From the NCBI GenBank assembly GCA_030612725.1, contig JAUWNJ010000031.1:1-37428 (forward strand): 37,428 nt of DNA. Direction: 5' to 3'. The translations under genes were made by a program, and so were the position numbers. Positions 22,338-30,777 of this stretch are shown piece after piece. The notes beneath the pieces are model-generated. The model was not told the origin of the DNA. It saw only the letters and a program-made list of their open reading frames with translations, and did no database searches. Source of the DNA: Planctomycetales bacterium. GTDB taxonomy: Bacteria > Planctomycetota > Phycisphaerae > SM23-33. Positions within the stretch are counted from its first letter, which is position 1. The number at the start of each line of letters is the position of its first letter.

Positions 22338-25300
22338 ATGGCTGTTAGAGCGAACGAACACAGACGCAGAGCGAGTACTCTATGCTATCGTTGGGCTTGT
22401 TTATGGGGTTTTATTGTCGTGGCGGCGATGTTATTTCTGCCGGGTGAAACCGTAGGCTCAAATCCGGCTGCCGGAAACGCCAAATACATCTCGGCCTTGT
22501 TTGCCAAAACCGCCAGGCGGGAGGGCGCTTCGTATATTGTGGCAAAGAACGTCCTGGTCCTTCGTGGTAAGACCATCGTTCCGTTTCTCAAGACCAAAGT
22601 CCGCTCTACCAATTGGCGTGAGCGGAACCTGGCCGAGGTTCTGCTGCTCCGCATAGAGCAACCGGAGAAGGTTACAAATTGGCTGCGGATATTCCACGGG
22701 GGGCATAACCCAATGACCTTTCGTAAGGACGGCACGGTAGAAGTGACGTTCAAGACACGCGAGACGGTTGTCGCGGACCGCTCGGTCGTGCCACTGCTGC
22801 TGGACGTGATGCGAGAGAGCATCGGTTTTGCCTCCAGTGGCCAAGGCAGAGAGGAGCACGTCTTTGGAGTATCTCTTCAGTTTCTGCGCCATTTCGCCGA
22901 TCCGCACTCGGCCGAGGCGCTGGTGAACGCTGCGGGAAGGGTTTGGAAACAGGACCCGGTAATCGTCGAGACGCTGGTCAAGATAGGCAAGCCGGCGCTG
23001 CCCGCGCTTCGCAAGGCGGCAAGGAAAGGTGACGGCAACCGGTATGATGTGAGGCCGGCGGTTTTGGCTGTGGAAGTCCTGGGGAAACTCGGTGACGCCG
23101 AATCGGCCCCGATGCTGATCGAGACGCTCGACAAACTCAAATCTCCCGACACGGTCGCAGCCTATTGCCAAACGTTGGCGAAATTCGGGACGCGAAAATG
23201 CGCCGATGCCGTCTTCGCCCAACTGCTCAATTGCGCAAAAGGCTGGCCTGGGCGGAAAAATTATCGTGACTCGAAGAATTACTTCGCCATCCGTGAGGCG
23301 ATGCTGTCCTTCGGCGATGCGGCAAAGCCTCTGCTGAAAAATGTCGTAAAGACGGGCAACGATAAAATCGCGATCGCCATCGCCCAGGGCATGTTATGGG
23401 AATTGACCAACCCAAAGAAGGCAAAAGCGTCCTACGCCGCCTTCGGCAGGGAATTGCCTCCCCATCGGCTGACATGGTGGACATCCGGTAGTAAAGACAA
23501 AGAGATCGACTTCGCCGATGTCGGACGGAAGGAGTTCTGGTATCGCCACTCTCGCTATGCAGATTGGAAGCCGATGGTGTCCGACTTCCCAGCCGAATTG
23601 CTGATTGAACGGGCAGCGGCGATGACGGGAGTTTCGAACCTTGTCGCCTTGGGGCGTCTGAAGGACAACGCTTTGGCATTCGATATCCTGTCTGCGGCGC
23701 TCCTGAAGCATAATAATCCCTACATAATCGACCGGCGAGTCATTCTCGCGCTGGCAGAGATAGGCAATCCCAAAGCCGTTGATGTGTACGGCAGGATACT
23801 TCCAAAGCAGCGGACACACTATGTCGGCATGACCATTGAAGCGTTGCTGCTACTGGATGAGCCAGCCGGAGCGAAGGTGCTCCGAGAGATTATCGGTCGA
23901 GAGATCGAGGAGCACAATGCGAAACACTACAAAGAGAACGTCGTTCCACTGGCAGAAGCCGTCCTGTCTGCACTGGAGGGCAAGCCGGAACCGGTCGTCA
24001 AACTGCTGGAATCGAAGCAGCAATCGCTTCGACTGGCGGCAGCGAGGTATCTTGCCCGCAAAGGCGACGTGCGGGCAGTGCCCGTGCTGCTGACCGAGGC
24101 AATGACCACCAGCCACATAGCGATTCGCGAGCATATTGTGGCGATGGGCAAGGTCGCGCTGGAGCCGCTTGGAAAAATTCAGGCCGACACCAAAGACGAC
24201 AAGGAAAAACTGCTGTGCGAAGCGGTCCGGCTTCGGATTACGAATCCCAAACTTGTCAAGAAATTTGAACGGGCTGGACAAGTTCCCTGTCCGGGTTTTC
24301 AAAGTCACGTCGGGCCGAGCGTTGACGACTACCGCTTCGTCGGTAAGCACATCGCCAAGGCCATCGGCCCAGAGGCGGTTCCGCTGCTGGAAGCGGCGAT
24401 TGTCTGGAAAACCGGAGCCGGATCAGCGGCATTTGCCTTGGCTGAATTCAAGCAGCCGCGATCCATCGACTTGCTCGTCAAATACTGCGGAAACGTCGGA
24501 TGGGCGCGAGGCGGGTCGATAGCGGCCCATGCGCTGAAGGAATTCGGCGAAGCGGGCATCGCCGCCGCCAAGAAAGTTCCCGTAGCCAACCCGAACAAGG
24601 CCCGCTTCGACCGGCGCGTCAGACGACACCGCACCGCCGCAAGCGTGCTGGCGCTGGCCGATGACCCAAAGGGCATTGAGGAGATTATCAAAGGTCTGAA
24701 ACTCGCAGCCGACGACAAGATTAAACCCTACCAGACCAACGTCTATATGCGTCTGGCGGGAAAATATACAGATAAACGCCTCATAGAACCGGTCATCCAG
24801 GCCTTGGAAAAACAGATTCACAAAGACAACAGAGGCAACATGGCCGATTTGGCCTTGAGATCACTCTGCCGCTATAACGACGAACGCATCGTCCCTGTCT
24901 GCCTGAAGCACCTGGCCCACAAGTCATCAACGGGTCGCCATGCCCTGTTCGGCCTGGCGCGTGTCAAGGGAAACGGCCTGGCGGCGTTCCTCGTCGAGCA
25001 GGCTGAAAAATCGAAAGATGAGAATGTCCGCATCGGGGTTTCCTGGGCAATGGCTGAATTACTGTCGGATCGTAGTAACTTTTTCCCAAAGAATAAGGAT
25101 GAGGATGCGCCCAAACTGTCAAAGGACGCTCTCGCCAAAGAGAAAACACTGCTTTATCAGACGCTTATGCGGATGTTGGACGACCCCGGCGAGTCCGTCC
25201 AGCTGGCGGCTGCGGACGATTTGTCCGATGTCTCATATCGTCGCAGCAACAAGACCGGCAAGGCGGCGCTGATCGCCTGGGGCCACCGGCAGGAATGGTT

Positions 25301-25877
25301 GTCGTTTAAGGTGATCAGGTATCTCGCACGGACCAAAGACCCAAATGTCGGTCCGTTACTGCTCAAGATATTCAGGAAGAATCCCTCCAAGGGTTACGTT
25401 CCAGCCAAGGCGTTGTCGGACCTCAAGTACGAAAAGGCCGTCCCTGACGTCGCCGCCGGGGTCCGCCGGCAGATCGAAGCCGGTAAGATCAGATGGGACA
25501 TTCCGCTGATGGACATTCTCGGCGGGTTCGGCGAGAGCGGGTGTAAGGAAGTGTACGACATCATGCAGACGCATAAGGAACTGGGCGTGCAGGTGGCCGC
25601 TGCCGGCGCTCTGTCCCGGCGTTCATACGAGAAGGGTTTCGCCGAGATGCGGAAACTATTCGAGGAACTTATCGCCGCCGGCCCGGATGATGCGCGCATC
25701 AAGAAATGGCCCGACCGAACCAGGTTGGAGACGCACCGAGGAGTAATCATCAGTTTGTCCAGGTCGCTGTGGACATGGGACGCGAAAAAAGCCTATCCGA
25801 TAATCCTCAATGCCAGCCTCGAAACAACAGATGAGCATCTCATCAATCATCTTTCCCGGATAGCGCTGAAGATGTAA
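22338..25877 (+). CDS. Large exported HEAT-repeat protein
   Basis: 1179 aa from ATG 22338, which has GGGAG 8 bases upstream; an earlier TTG in frame is unlikely. A basic N-terminus and hydrophobic helix (WGFIVVAAMLFLPGE, about 23-38) act as signal or anchor. The rest is almost entirely helical repeats of HEAT/PBS-lyase type: LVKIGKPALPALRKAARKG, LAVEVLGKLGDAESAPMLIE, LALAEIGNPKAVDVYGRIL, LAAARYLARKGDVRAVPVLL, ALAEFKQPRSIDLLVKY and others, with Ala/Leu/Pro/Val at the usual spacing of about 30-40 residues. Such solenoids serve as binding scaffolds; no enzymatic motif is visible. It is divergent from the LexA-HUH gene with about 220 bases between starts, and could be affected by the same operator, though that is 160 bases away. 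No terminator is obvious. Confidence 0.88.
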   Translation: MAVRANEHRRRASTLCYRWACLWGFIVVAAMLFLPGETVGSNPAAGNAKYISALFAKTARREGASYIVAKNVLVLRGKTIVPFLKTKVRSTNWRERNLAEVLLLRIEQPEKVTNWLRIFHGGHNPMTFRKDGTVEVTFKTRETVVADRSVVPLLLDVMRESIGFASSGQGREEHVFGVSLQFLRHFADPHSAEALVNAAGRVWKQDPVIVETLVKIGKPALPALRKAARKGDGNRYDVRPAVLAVEVLGKLGDAESAPMLIETLDKLKSPDTVAAYCQTLAKFGTRKCADAVFAQLLNCAKGWPGRKNYRDSKNYFAIREAMLSFGDAAKPLLKNVVKTGNDKIAIAIAQGMLWELTNPKKAKASYAAFGRELPPHRLTWWTSGSKDKEIDFADVGRKEFWYRHSRYADWKPMVSDFPAELLIERAAAMTGVSNLVALGRLKDNALAFDILSAALLKHNNPYIIDRRVILALAEIGNPKAVDVYGRILPKQRTHYVGMTIEALLLLDEPAGAKVLREIIGREIEEHNAKHYKENVVPLAEAVLSALEGKPEPVVKLLESKQQSLRLAAARYLARKGDVRAVPVLLTEAMTTSHIAIREHIVAMGKVALEPLGKIQADTKDDKEKLLCEAVRLRITNPKLVKKFERAGQVPCPGFQSHVGPSVDDYRFVGKHIAKAIGPEAVPLLEAAIVWKTGAGSAAFALAEFKQPRSIDLLVKYCGNVGWARGGSIAAHALKEFGEAGIAAAKKVPVANPNKARFDRRVRRHRTAASVLALADDPKGIEEIIKGLKLAADDKIKPYQTNVYMRLAGKYTDKRLIEPVIQALEKQIHKDNRGNMADLALRSLCRYNDERIVPVCLKHLAHKSSTGRHALFGLARVKGNGLAAFLVEQAEKSKDENVRIGVSWAMAELLSDRSNFFPKNKDEDAPKLSKDALAKEKTLLYQTLMRMLDDPGESVQLAAADDLSDVSYRRSNKTGKAALIAWGHRQEWLSFKVIRYLARTKDPNVGPLLLKIFRKNPSKGYVPAKALSDLKYEKAVPDVAAGVRRQIEAGKIRWDIPLMDILGGFGESGCKEVYDIMQTHKELGVQVAAAGALSRRSYEKGFAEMRKLFEELIAAGPDDARIKKWPDRTRLETHRGVIISLSRSLWTWDAKKAYPIILNASLETTDEHLINHLSRIALKM

Positions 25878-25977
25878 CGCAGTAACCTGAAATAAAAAGA
25901 TGCGAAATAACATTTACACGGTGGTGGGGGTCTCCAGGGCCGCTAATCCGACGTTGCTTGTGGCTACGCCGTGATAA

Positions 25978-26049
<72 letters not shown>

Positions 26050-26065
26050 AAAACTCACTGAAGAA

Positions 26066-26093
26066 ATCATACATTTTTCAGGTGACTTGTCCA
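26066..26093 (-). promoter_or_regulatory. Promoter for tRNA-Gly
   Basis: Minus strand TGGACA (26088-26093, 5 of 6 to consensus), 16-base spacer, TATGAT (26066-26071, 5 of 6). The -10 box ends 16 bases before the mature tRNA 5' end, leaving a short leader. Confidence 0.6.
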
Positions 26094-26100
26094 ATCTTTT

Positions 26101-26177
26101 CATCAGGGCATAGGGCGTAGGTCATAGGGCATAGGGGAAAACGGAATCAACCGATCAACCGATCAACCGATCAACCG
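26101..26177. repeat. Two adjoining short tandem arrays (7-bp and 8-bp units)
   Basis: 26101-26135 is five 7-base units of the form GCATAGG (catcagg, gcatagg, gcgtagg, tcatagg, gcatagg). 26146-26177 is four exact copies of ATCAACCG (8 bases), followed by degenerate continuation (accaaccg, accagtg, aaccg) to about 26200. Located between the tRNA promoter and the promoter of the TsaC fusion gene. Confidence 0.9.
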
Positions 26178-26223
26178 ATTCACCAACCGACCAGTGAACC
26201 GAATTACCAATTACGACCATTGC

Positions 26224-26253
26224 TTGACTTTGTGTTGTCGGTCTTTGGATAAT
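26224..26253 (+). promoter_or_regulatory. Sigma70-type promoter for the tsaC-like/rpiB operon
   Basis: TTGACT (26224-26229), 18-base spacer, GATAAT (26248-26253). Predicted transcription start near 26260, about 40 bases before ATG 26300. The near-palindrome at 26260-26281 would be the very 5' end of the transcript. Confidence 0.6.
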
Positions 26254-26259
26254 CGTCGT

Positions 26260-26281
26260 GCCTGCCTGCCGGCAGGTAGGC
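26260..26281. repeat. Near-perfect 22-bp palindrome (CCTGCCTGCC/GGCAGG)
   Basis: CCTGCCTGCC is followed directly by GGCAGGTAGG, with flanking G and C; one position is unpaired. It sits at the predicted transcription start of the downstream operon and would form a hairpin just before the AAAGGA ribosome site. Similar GCCTGCCGGCAGGC elements are scattered in many environmental bacterial genomes. Confidence 0.7.
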
Positions 26282-26299
26282 GAGTAAAGGATTTTGCCG

Positions 26300-27442
26300 A
26301 TGCAGACGCGCGTTATCTCAATAGGTTCATCTAAAGGCAAGGCTGGGCGTTTTGATACGTCCGCTGTGGCTCGGCTGATTGCTCCGGCAGTGAAGGCATT
26401 GCGCGCGGGAAAACTGGTGGCATTTCCCACCGAAACGGTCTATGGACTCGGAGCCGTCGCCGTTGACGCCCGCGCGGTGGCCCGTCTTCGGAAGGTGAAG
26501 AACCGTCCGAAATCGCCTTTCACCGTTCTTGTCGGCTCGCCGGACGATGCGAAACGATACATCAAAGATATTCCGCTTCCGGCGCGGATGCTGATGAAAA
26601 AGGCCTGGCCCGGACCTGTAACAATTCTTCTGGCCGTAGCCGGAAAATTCGCGCATCGCTCGCTGCAGAGCAGGTCGCTGTTTCGACGGATAGCACCGGC
26701 CGGAGTTATAGGGCTTCGATGCCCGGATCATCCGGTAACGCAGTTGTTGCTGAAGCGGGTCGGTAAGCCGGTCCTTGCACCCAGTGCGAACCTGGCCGGT
26801 AAAATAGAACCGAGATGCGCCGCCGACGTCCTTGCCCAACTCGACGGGCGGATCGACTTCCTCATCGACGCCGGCGCGACGCAATTCGGTAAAGGGTCCA
26901 CTATCGTCTCGGTCGGCAGGAGCGGCTGCAAGGTTGTCCGCGAGGGCGTTCTTGATGCCGGTGCGATTGATCGGATAATCCACCGGCAGATTCTGTTCGT
27001 CTGCACCGGAAATACCTGCCGAAGCCCAATGGCATCGGCGCTGGCGAAAAAAATATTGGCAGAGCAGGCCGGTTGTAAGCCCGACGAGTTGGGGAAATTT
27101 GGTCTGGAGGTGCTTTCGGCGGGTGTTTTCGCTACCGGCGGGTGTTTGGCGACCCCCGAAGCAATCGAAGCGGCCTGCGAACTGGGCGGTGACGTAAAAA
27201 AACATCGCTCCAGAAAACTCACAGACAGGTTGACTGTTTCGTCGGATTTGATATTCTGTATGGGTCGGAGCCACCTGGATGCGGTAGTCCGACAGACGCC
27301 GGATGCGTCAGAGAAAACTTTTCTCCTTGATGAGACAGGCGACATTGAGGATCCGATTTGCGGCGATTTGCGGACGTACCTGCGAACCGCCAGGCGAATT
27401 GAACGATGCCTGAAAAAACGAGTAAAAGAGAACCTGCTATGA
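26300..27442 (+). CDS. Threonylcarbamoyl-AMP synthase fused to YwlE-like low-molecular-weight phosphatase
   Basis: 380 aa from ATG 26300 (AAAGGA 9 bases upstream). Residues about 20-215 are a Sua5/YciO/YrdC domain: GKLVAFPTETVYGLG, KNRPKSPFTVLV, KKAWPGPVTILL, IGLRCPDHP and VLAPSANLAGK. It makes threonylcarbamoyl-AMP for the t6A37 modification of tRNA. Residues about 229-378 are a low-molecular-weight phosphatase: P-loop VCTGNTCRSPMA with Cys235 and Arg241, and the general-acid DP in DETGDIEDP. The fifth P-loop residue is Thr239, as in the protein-arginine phosphatase YwlE (Thr11), while tyrosine phosphatases usually have Ile there. Arginine-phosphate specificity is therefore predicted. The stop overlaps the rpiB start by 4 bases. 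B. subtilis carries the same three activities in one gene cluster (ywlC, ywlE, ywlF). Confidence 0.9.
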   Translation: MQTRVISIGSSKGKAGRFDTSAVARLIAPAVKALRAGKLVAFPTETVYGLGAVAVDARAVARLRKVKNRPKSPFTVLVGSPDDAKRYIKDIPLPARMLMKKAWPGPVTILLAVAGKFAHRSLQSRSLFRRIAPAGVIGLRCPDHPVTQLLLKRVGKPVLAPSANLAGKIEPRCAADVLAQLDGRIDFLIDAGATQFGKGSTIVSVGRSGCKVVREGVLDAGAIDRIIHRQILFVCTGNTCRSPMASALAKKILAEQAGCKPDELGKFGLEVLSAGVFATGGCLATPEAIEAACELGGDVKKHRSRKLTDRLTVSSDLIFCMGRSHLDAVVRQTPDASEKTFLLDETGDIEDPICGDLRTYLRTARRIERCLKKRVKENLL

Positions 27443-27918
27443 AGATCGCAATAGCCGCTGACCATCGCGGGTACGCAATGAAGGAAAGAGTCGTCGCCCT
27501 GTTGAACGAGCAGGAGCATGAGGTCATCGATATGGGGACGAACTCATCGAAGAGTTGCGATTATCCTGACATGGGCTACCAGGCCGCCAAGGCCGTCGCC
27601 GACGATGTGGCCGAGCGGGGCATTACGCTCTGCGGGAGCGGTATAGGTATGAGTATCGCCACCAACAAGGTTAACGGCGTACGGGCGGCCATTTGCCACG
27701 ACGAATTGGCAGCCCAGATGTCACGCCGGCACAACAACGCCAATATGCTATGCCTGGCGACGGACGTGCTGGGCGAAGAGATGATGCGTCGCGTCGTCAT
27801 GACCTGGCTTGAGACGGAGTTCGAGGACGGTGGCCGACACGAACGCAGAATAATGAAGGTCGCCTGCATCGAACGTGGCGAAGATCCCGCCGGTTGCATA
27901 GGGCCGACGAAAAAATAG
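27439..27918 (+). CDS. rpiB: Ribose-5-phosphate isomerase B
   Basis: 159 aa from ATG 27439, overlapping the upstream stop (ATGA); an earlier in-frame start lies inside the previous gene. The enzyme interconverts ribose-5-phosphate and ribulose-5-phosphate in the pentose phosphate pathway (some LacAB/RpiB members act on other sugars). Family landmarks: MKIAIAADHRGYAMKE, DYPDMGYQAAKAV, the catalytic Cys in TLCGSGIGMSIATNKV, and CHDELAAQMSRRHNNANMLCLATDVLG. All expected active-site residues are present. The C-terminus is slightly longer than average (HERRIMKVACIERGED). No terminator is apparent downstream. Confidence 0.94.
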   Translation: MKIAIAADHRGYAMKERVVALLNEQEHEVIDMGTNSSKSCDYPDMGYQAAKAVADDVAERGITLCGSGIGMSIATNKVNGVRAAICHDELAAQMSRRHNNANMLCLATDVLGEEMMRRVVMTWLETEFEDGGRHERRIMKVACIERGEDPAGCIGPTKK

Positions 27919-27994
27919 TAGCCGGTAGCCGGGAAAAGAAGAAAAAGAAGTGGGCGTCGGGTGTTTTTTTTCGTTTTTTACTGACTACTGACTG

Positions 27995-28678
27995 CTATTC
28001 TTTCGGCAGGTCTTCGATTGCTTCGTTTGTTCCGACCACCAGGAGCAGGTCGCCCGATTCGATTTCGCTGTCGGGCAGGGGGGTATCTATGACGTAGGCA
28101 TGTGTTTTTGGGTCTTTTCCGGGCGGGAGGCGGTGAATAGCGACAACATTGACTCCGAATTTCTTTCGCACGTTCAGGTCTGCAAGTGTTTTTCCGACCC
28201 ACCCCGACGGCGTGCATATCTGCACAAGCGAATGGTCCTCGCCGAGGTCAATCTTCTCGGTTACCTGGGGAACCACCAGTCGGTGGCACCATCGCTCGGC
28301 GGACTCTGCTTCGGGGTTGACGATGTCGTCGGCTCCGATGCGTGAGAGTATTTCCGCCCGCTGCCTCGTTGTCGCCCGGCTGATGACTCGTGGTACGCCG
28401 AGGCTTTTGAGGATGGAAGTCGCCAGGGCACTGGACTCGAACGCGCCTCCGACGCCGACGACGGCTACGTTGACCTTGTCGATTCCCTGGGCGATGATTG
28501 CCTCTTCGTCGGTGGCGTCCAGAACTACCGCCAGCGTAACGACGTCGCGCATCTGCTCGACAAGATCGGTCCGCTTATCAACGGCTATGACCTCAGCGCC
28601 CGCCGCCGCCAACCCGCGAGCAAGCCTCATCCCGAAACGTCCAAGACCGATTACCGCAAAACGGTTCGAATTACCCAT
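27995..28678 (-). CDS. Potassium uptake regulatory subunit (KtrA/TrkA, RCK)
   Basis: 227 aa from ATG 28678, with AAGGA 9 bases before it; ten more residues upstream in frame are unsupported. A peripheral membrane protein that gates the TrkH/KtrB channel in response to nucleotides. The RCK_N Rossmann domain (5-125) has VIGLGRFGMRLARGL and the acidic residue in VIAVDKR that contacts the ribose. RCK_C (about 145-222) has LVQICTPSGWVGKTLADLNVRKKFGVNVVAI and SGDLLLVVGTNEAIEDL. Single RCK unit means KtrA type rather than the double TrkA of enterobacteria. Encoded 122 bases downstream of its channel partner on the same strand; the gap carries a heptamer repeat hairpin. Confidence 0.93.
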   Translation of the reverse strand: MGNSNRFAVIGLGRFGMRLARGLAAAGAEVIAVDKRTDLVEQMRDVVTLAVVLDATDEEAIIAQGIDKVNVAVVGVGGAFESSALATSILKSLGVPRVISRATTRQRAEILSRIGADDIVNPEAESAERWCHRLVVPQVTEKIDLGEDHSLVQICTPSGWVGKTLADLNVRKKFGVNVVAIHRLPPGKDPKTHAYVIDTPLPDSEIESGDLLLVVGTNEAIEDLPKE

Positions 28679-28698
28679 GTCGGAATTCCTTATTGTAA

Positions 28699-28793
28699 AG
28701 CGTTCCACGTAGTGGTGCTACGCACAGCGGTCAGCTATCAGCAGTCAGCAAAAGATAAAAAAAACGCTGATCGCTGATTGCTGAATGCTGATT
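28699..28793. repeat. Hairpin of inverted heptamer arrays between trkH- and trkA-like genes
   Basis: 28731-28751 holds three units TCAGCTA, TCAGCAG, TCAGCAA. After an A-rich spacer (28752-28765), 28766-28793 holds four units GCTGATC, GCTGATT, GCTGAAT, GCTGATT, which are the reverse complement type. The two arms can pair over about 20 bases. Just before it, CCACGTAGTGG (28705-28715) resembles the 9138/33978 repeat family. Confidence 0.8.
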
Positions 28794-28799
28794 ACTTTT

Positions 28800-30671
28800 T
28801 TATCCCAGAACCACCTCTTCACTCGGATAGGCGTATTTTACAGTCTTCAGCCTCACCGTCAGCGCCAAAAGCAGCGTCAGCGGGCCAAGTCTTCCGATAA
28901 ACATAGCAAATATAATCACGTATTTCGCCGCTGTCGTCAAACGCTCTGTTACTCCGCAGCTTAGCCCGACTGTCCCGCACGCGCTGCACGCCTCAAAGAA
29001 AATCTGCATAAACGTCAACCCCCTGTTGCTGAGAGTTACGCACAGCAGCAGTGTAACACCCAGCACCAGCGTCAGGTACAGCCCCGCCAGCGTAACTGCC
29101 TTCCTGACGAACGGTTCGGTGATGCTGCGTTTGAATGCCTCGACCCGTTCGCGTCTGCGCAGCATACACCAGATTGTCAGCACGAGCACCGCCAGGGTGG
29201 TGGTTTTCATTCCACCGGCAGTACTTGCCGGCGACCCGCCGATTACCATCAGAATGCACATCCACAATTTCCCGCCCGTGCTGAGCCGGTTCATATTGAC
29301 GGTGTTGAACCCGGCTGTGCGGGCGGTTACCGATTGGAAAACCGATTCGCGGGCGCAATCAACGGTCGAAAGTTGCGACATGGAATCATTCTGTGCAAAC
29401 GGACGATCATCATACTGTGTGGCGGTTATCGGCGCGCCGAAGGTCTGACTGGTTCCGCTTGACATCTCGAACATAAACAGCCCGACCGCACCGGCCAGGA
29501 GCAGCACAATCGACATAGACAACACTAACTTGCTGTGCAGCGTGAGAATGGGTACTCTGCTTCTCGTTGCTCGTCGGAAAAGCCCGTTCCATAACGCGCC
29601 GGTCAGATCGTAGAGCACGGGGAAACCCAGCCCACCCAGGAATATCAGCGGCGCCATTACGCCGATAACCTGCCAATTCCCCCGTATTTCCGCCAGGCTG
29701 GCCGACTGGAGCGAAAATCCGGCGTTGCAGAAGGCGCTGACAGCGTGGAAAACGCTGCTGAAAACGACCGTGGCGTCCAACGAGGATCCCTCGGCAAGAT
29801 TGAGATGTTTCGCCCACATCGGATACATGACCACAGCCGCCGCCGCCTCGATTAACAGCGTCGAAATGACCGCAAACTTCACCATTTTTCCGATTCGCCC
29901 AATCGTTCCGTCGGCGAAGGTCTGACTGGCCACGAGGCTTTCGCGTATGCTCAAACCACGACCGGTCAGTAGTGCGAAAATCGTTCCAGAGACCATTATT
30001 CCCAGCCCGCCCAGTTGGATCATCGCAAGGATGATTACCTGTCCGAAGCGGGCGAATTGGGTTCCGGTGTCGCGTACGATAAGTCCCGTAACGCAGGTTG
30101 CACTGGTGGAAGTGAAAAGGGCGTCCGTGAAACCCAGCGGGTTGTCCTGCGGAGCGGCCTTGGGAAGCATCAGCAGACCGGTTCCAAACAGAATCACCAT
30201 TACGAAACTTCCTATCAGTATCCAGACCGGATGGATACCCGCCCCGGCGACCTTGAACTGAAAACCAATCGTTCGAATCACCAGCACCGCGAGGATATAT
30301 ACCTGCGTGATGACGACATAGAGGGTGGCGGCAGAAAGGAGTTTTAACTCTATCTGCCCGGTAACGATGGCGACGACCGTCGTCGCCGCCGCCAGCATCA
30401 GGGCAAAATCCCAAAAGTTCTCGCGGAAGAAACCCTTGCGATCATTACTGAGCAGCAGGCGTGCGAACCGGTCCAGTACGAACGCGCCAAGCACACATCC
30501 CTGGACGATATGAAGATAAATTACCGCCACAGGCGGAGTGTAGAAACCGTATTCCAGCGCAAGGGCCGTTATGGCCGACGCCGCTGCGAACGCCATAAGA
30601 ACGTCGAAAAACATCAGCATCCGCCGACGAAAAAGAAACGGACTGACAGATTGTTCATCTTTACCATTCAT
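28800..30671 (-). CDS. Potassium transporter channel subunit (TrkH/KtrB family)
   Basis: 623 aa, inner membrane. The family has four M1-P-M2 repeats, each with a selectivity loop centred on Gly. The four loops are visible: TSTSATCVTGL, SAFCNAGFS, VTARTAGFNT and SACGTVGLS. An N-terminal extension of four or five hydrophobic helices (about 18-155) before the core makes it longer than typical KtrB (about 450 aa). GGSPASTAGGMKTTT and ARFGQVIILAMIQLGGLGIM are also family hallmarks. It pairs with the RCK protein gene downstream, so a Ktr-type K+ uptake system (often Na+-dependent) is predicted. ATG 30671 has no clear Shine-Dalgarno; MNGKDEQSVSPFLFRRRM is a plausible cytoplasmic start. Confidence 0.93.
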   Translation of the reverse strand: MNGKDEQSVSPFLFRRRMLMFFDVLMAFAAASAITALALEYGFYTPPVAVIYLHIVQGCVLGAFVLDRFARLLLSNDRKGFFRENFWDFALMLAAATTVVAIVTGQIELKLLSAATLYVVITQVYILAVLVIRTIGFQFKVAGAGIHPVWILIGSFVMVILFGTGLLMLPKAAPQDNPLGFTDALFTSTSATCVTGLIVRDTGTQFARFGQVIILAMIQLGGLGIMVSGTIFALLTGRGLSIRESLVASQTFADGTIGRIGKMVKFAVISTLLIEAAAAVVMYPMWAKHLNLAEGSSLDATVVFSSVFHAVSAFCNAGFSLQSASLAEIRGNWQVIGVMAPLIFLGGLGFPVLYDLTGALWNGLFRRATRSRVPILTLHSKLVLSMSIVLLLAGAVGLFMFEMSSGTSQTFGAPITATQYDDRPFAQNDSMSQLSTVDCARESVFQSVTARTAGFNTVNMNRLSTGGKLWMCILMVIGGSPASTAGGMKTTTLAVLVLTIWCMLRRRERVEAFKRSITEPFVRKAVTLAGLYLTLVLGVTLLLCVTLSNRGLTFMQIFFEACSACGTVGLSCGVTERLTTAAKYVIIFAMFIGRLGPLTLLLALTVRLKTVKYAYPSEEVVLG

Positions 30672-30736
30672 GTGTTAGCAGTCGGTGTCGTGGTGGCCGG
30701 GTTTTGGGTGAAGGGTAACAGAGCGCCGCCCCGCGG

Positions 30737-30776
30737 GGGGCCACACCCCCCCCCCCGCCCCCCCCACGGCACCCAG
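30737..30776. other. Low-complexity C-tract
   Basis: A GGGGGG run is followed by about 22 C residues broken by a single G, just upstream of the trkH-like start and 2 bases from the end of hisI. The minus strand is G-rich and could form a G-quadruplex. Such runs are also prone to sequencing or assembly error. No gene is present in 30672-30777. Confidence 0.7.
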
Positions 30777-30777
30777 G

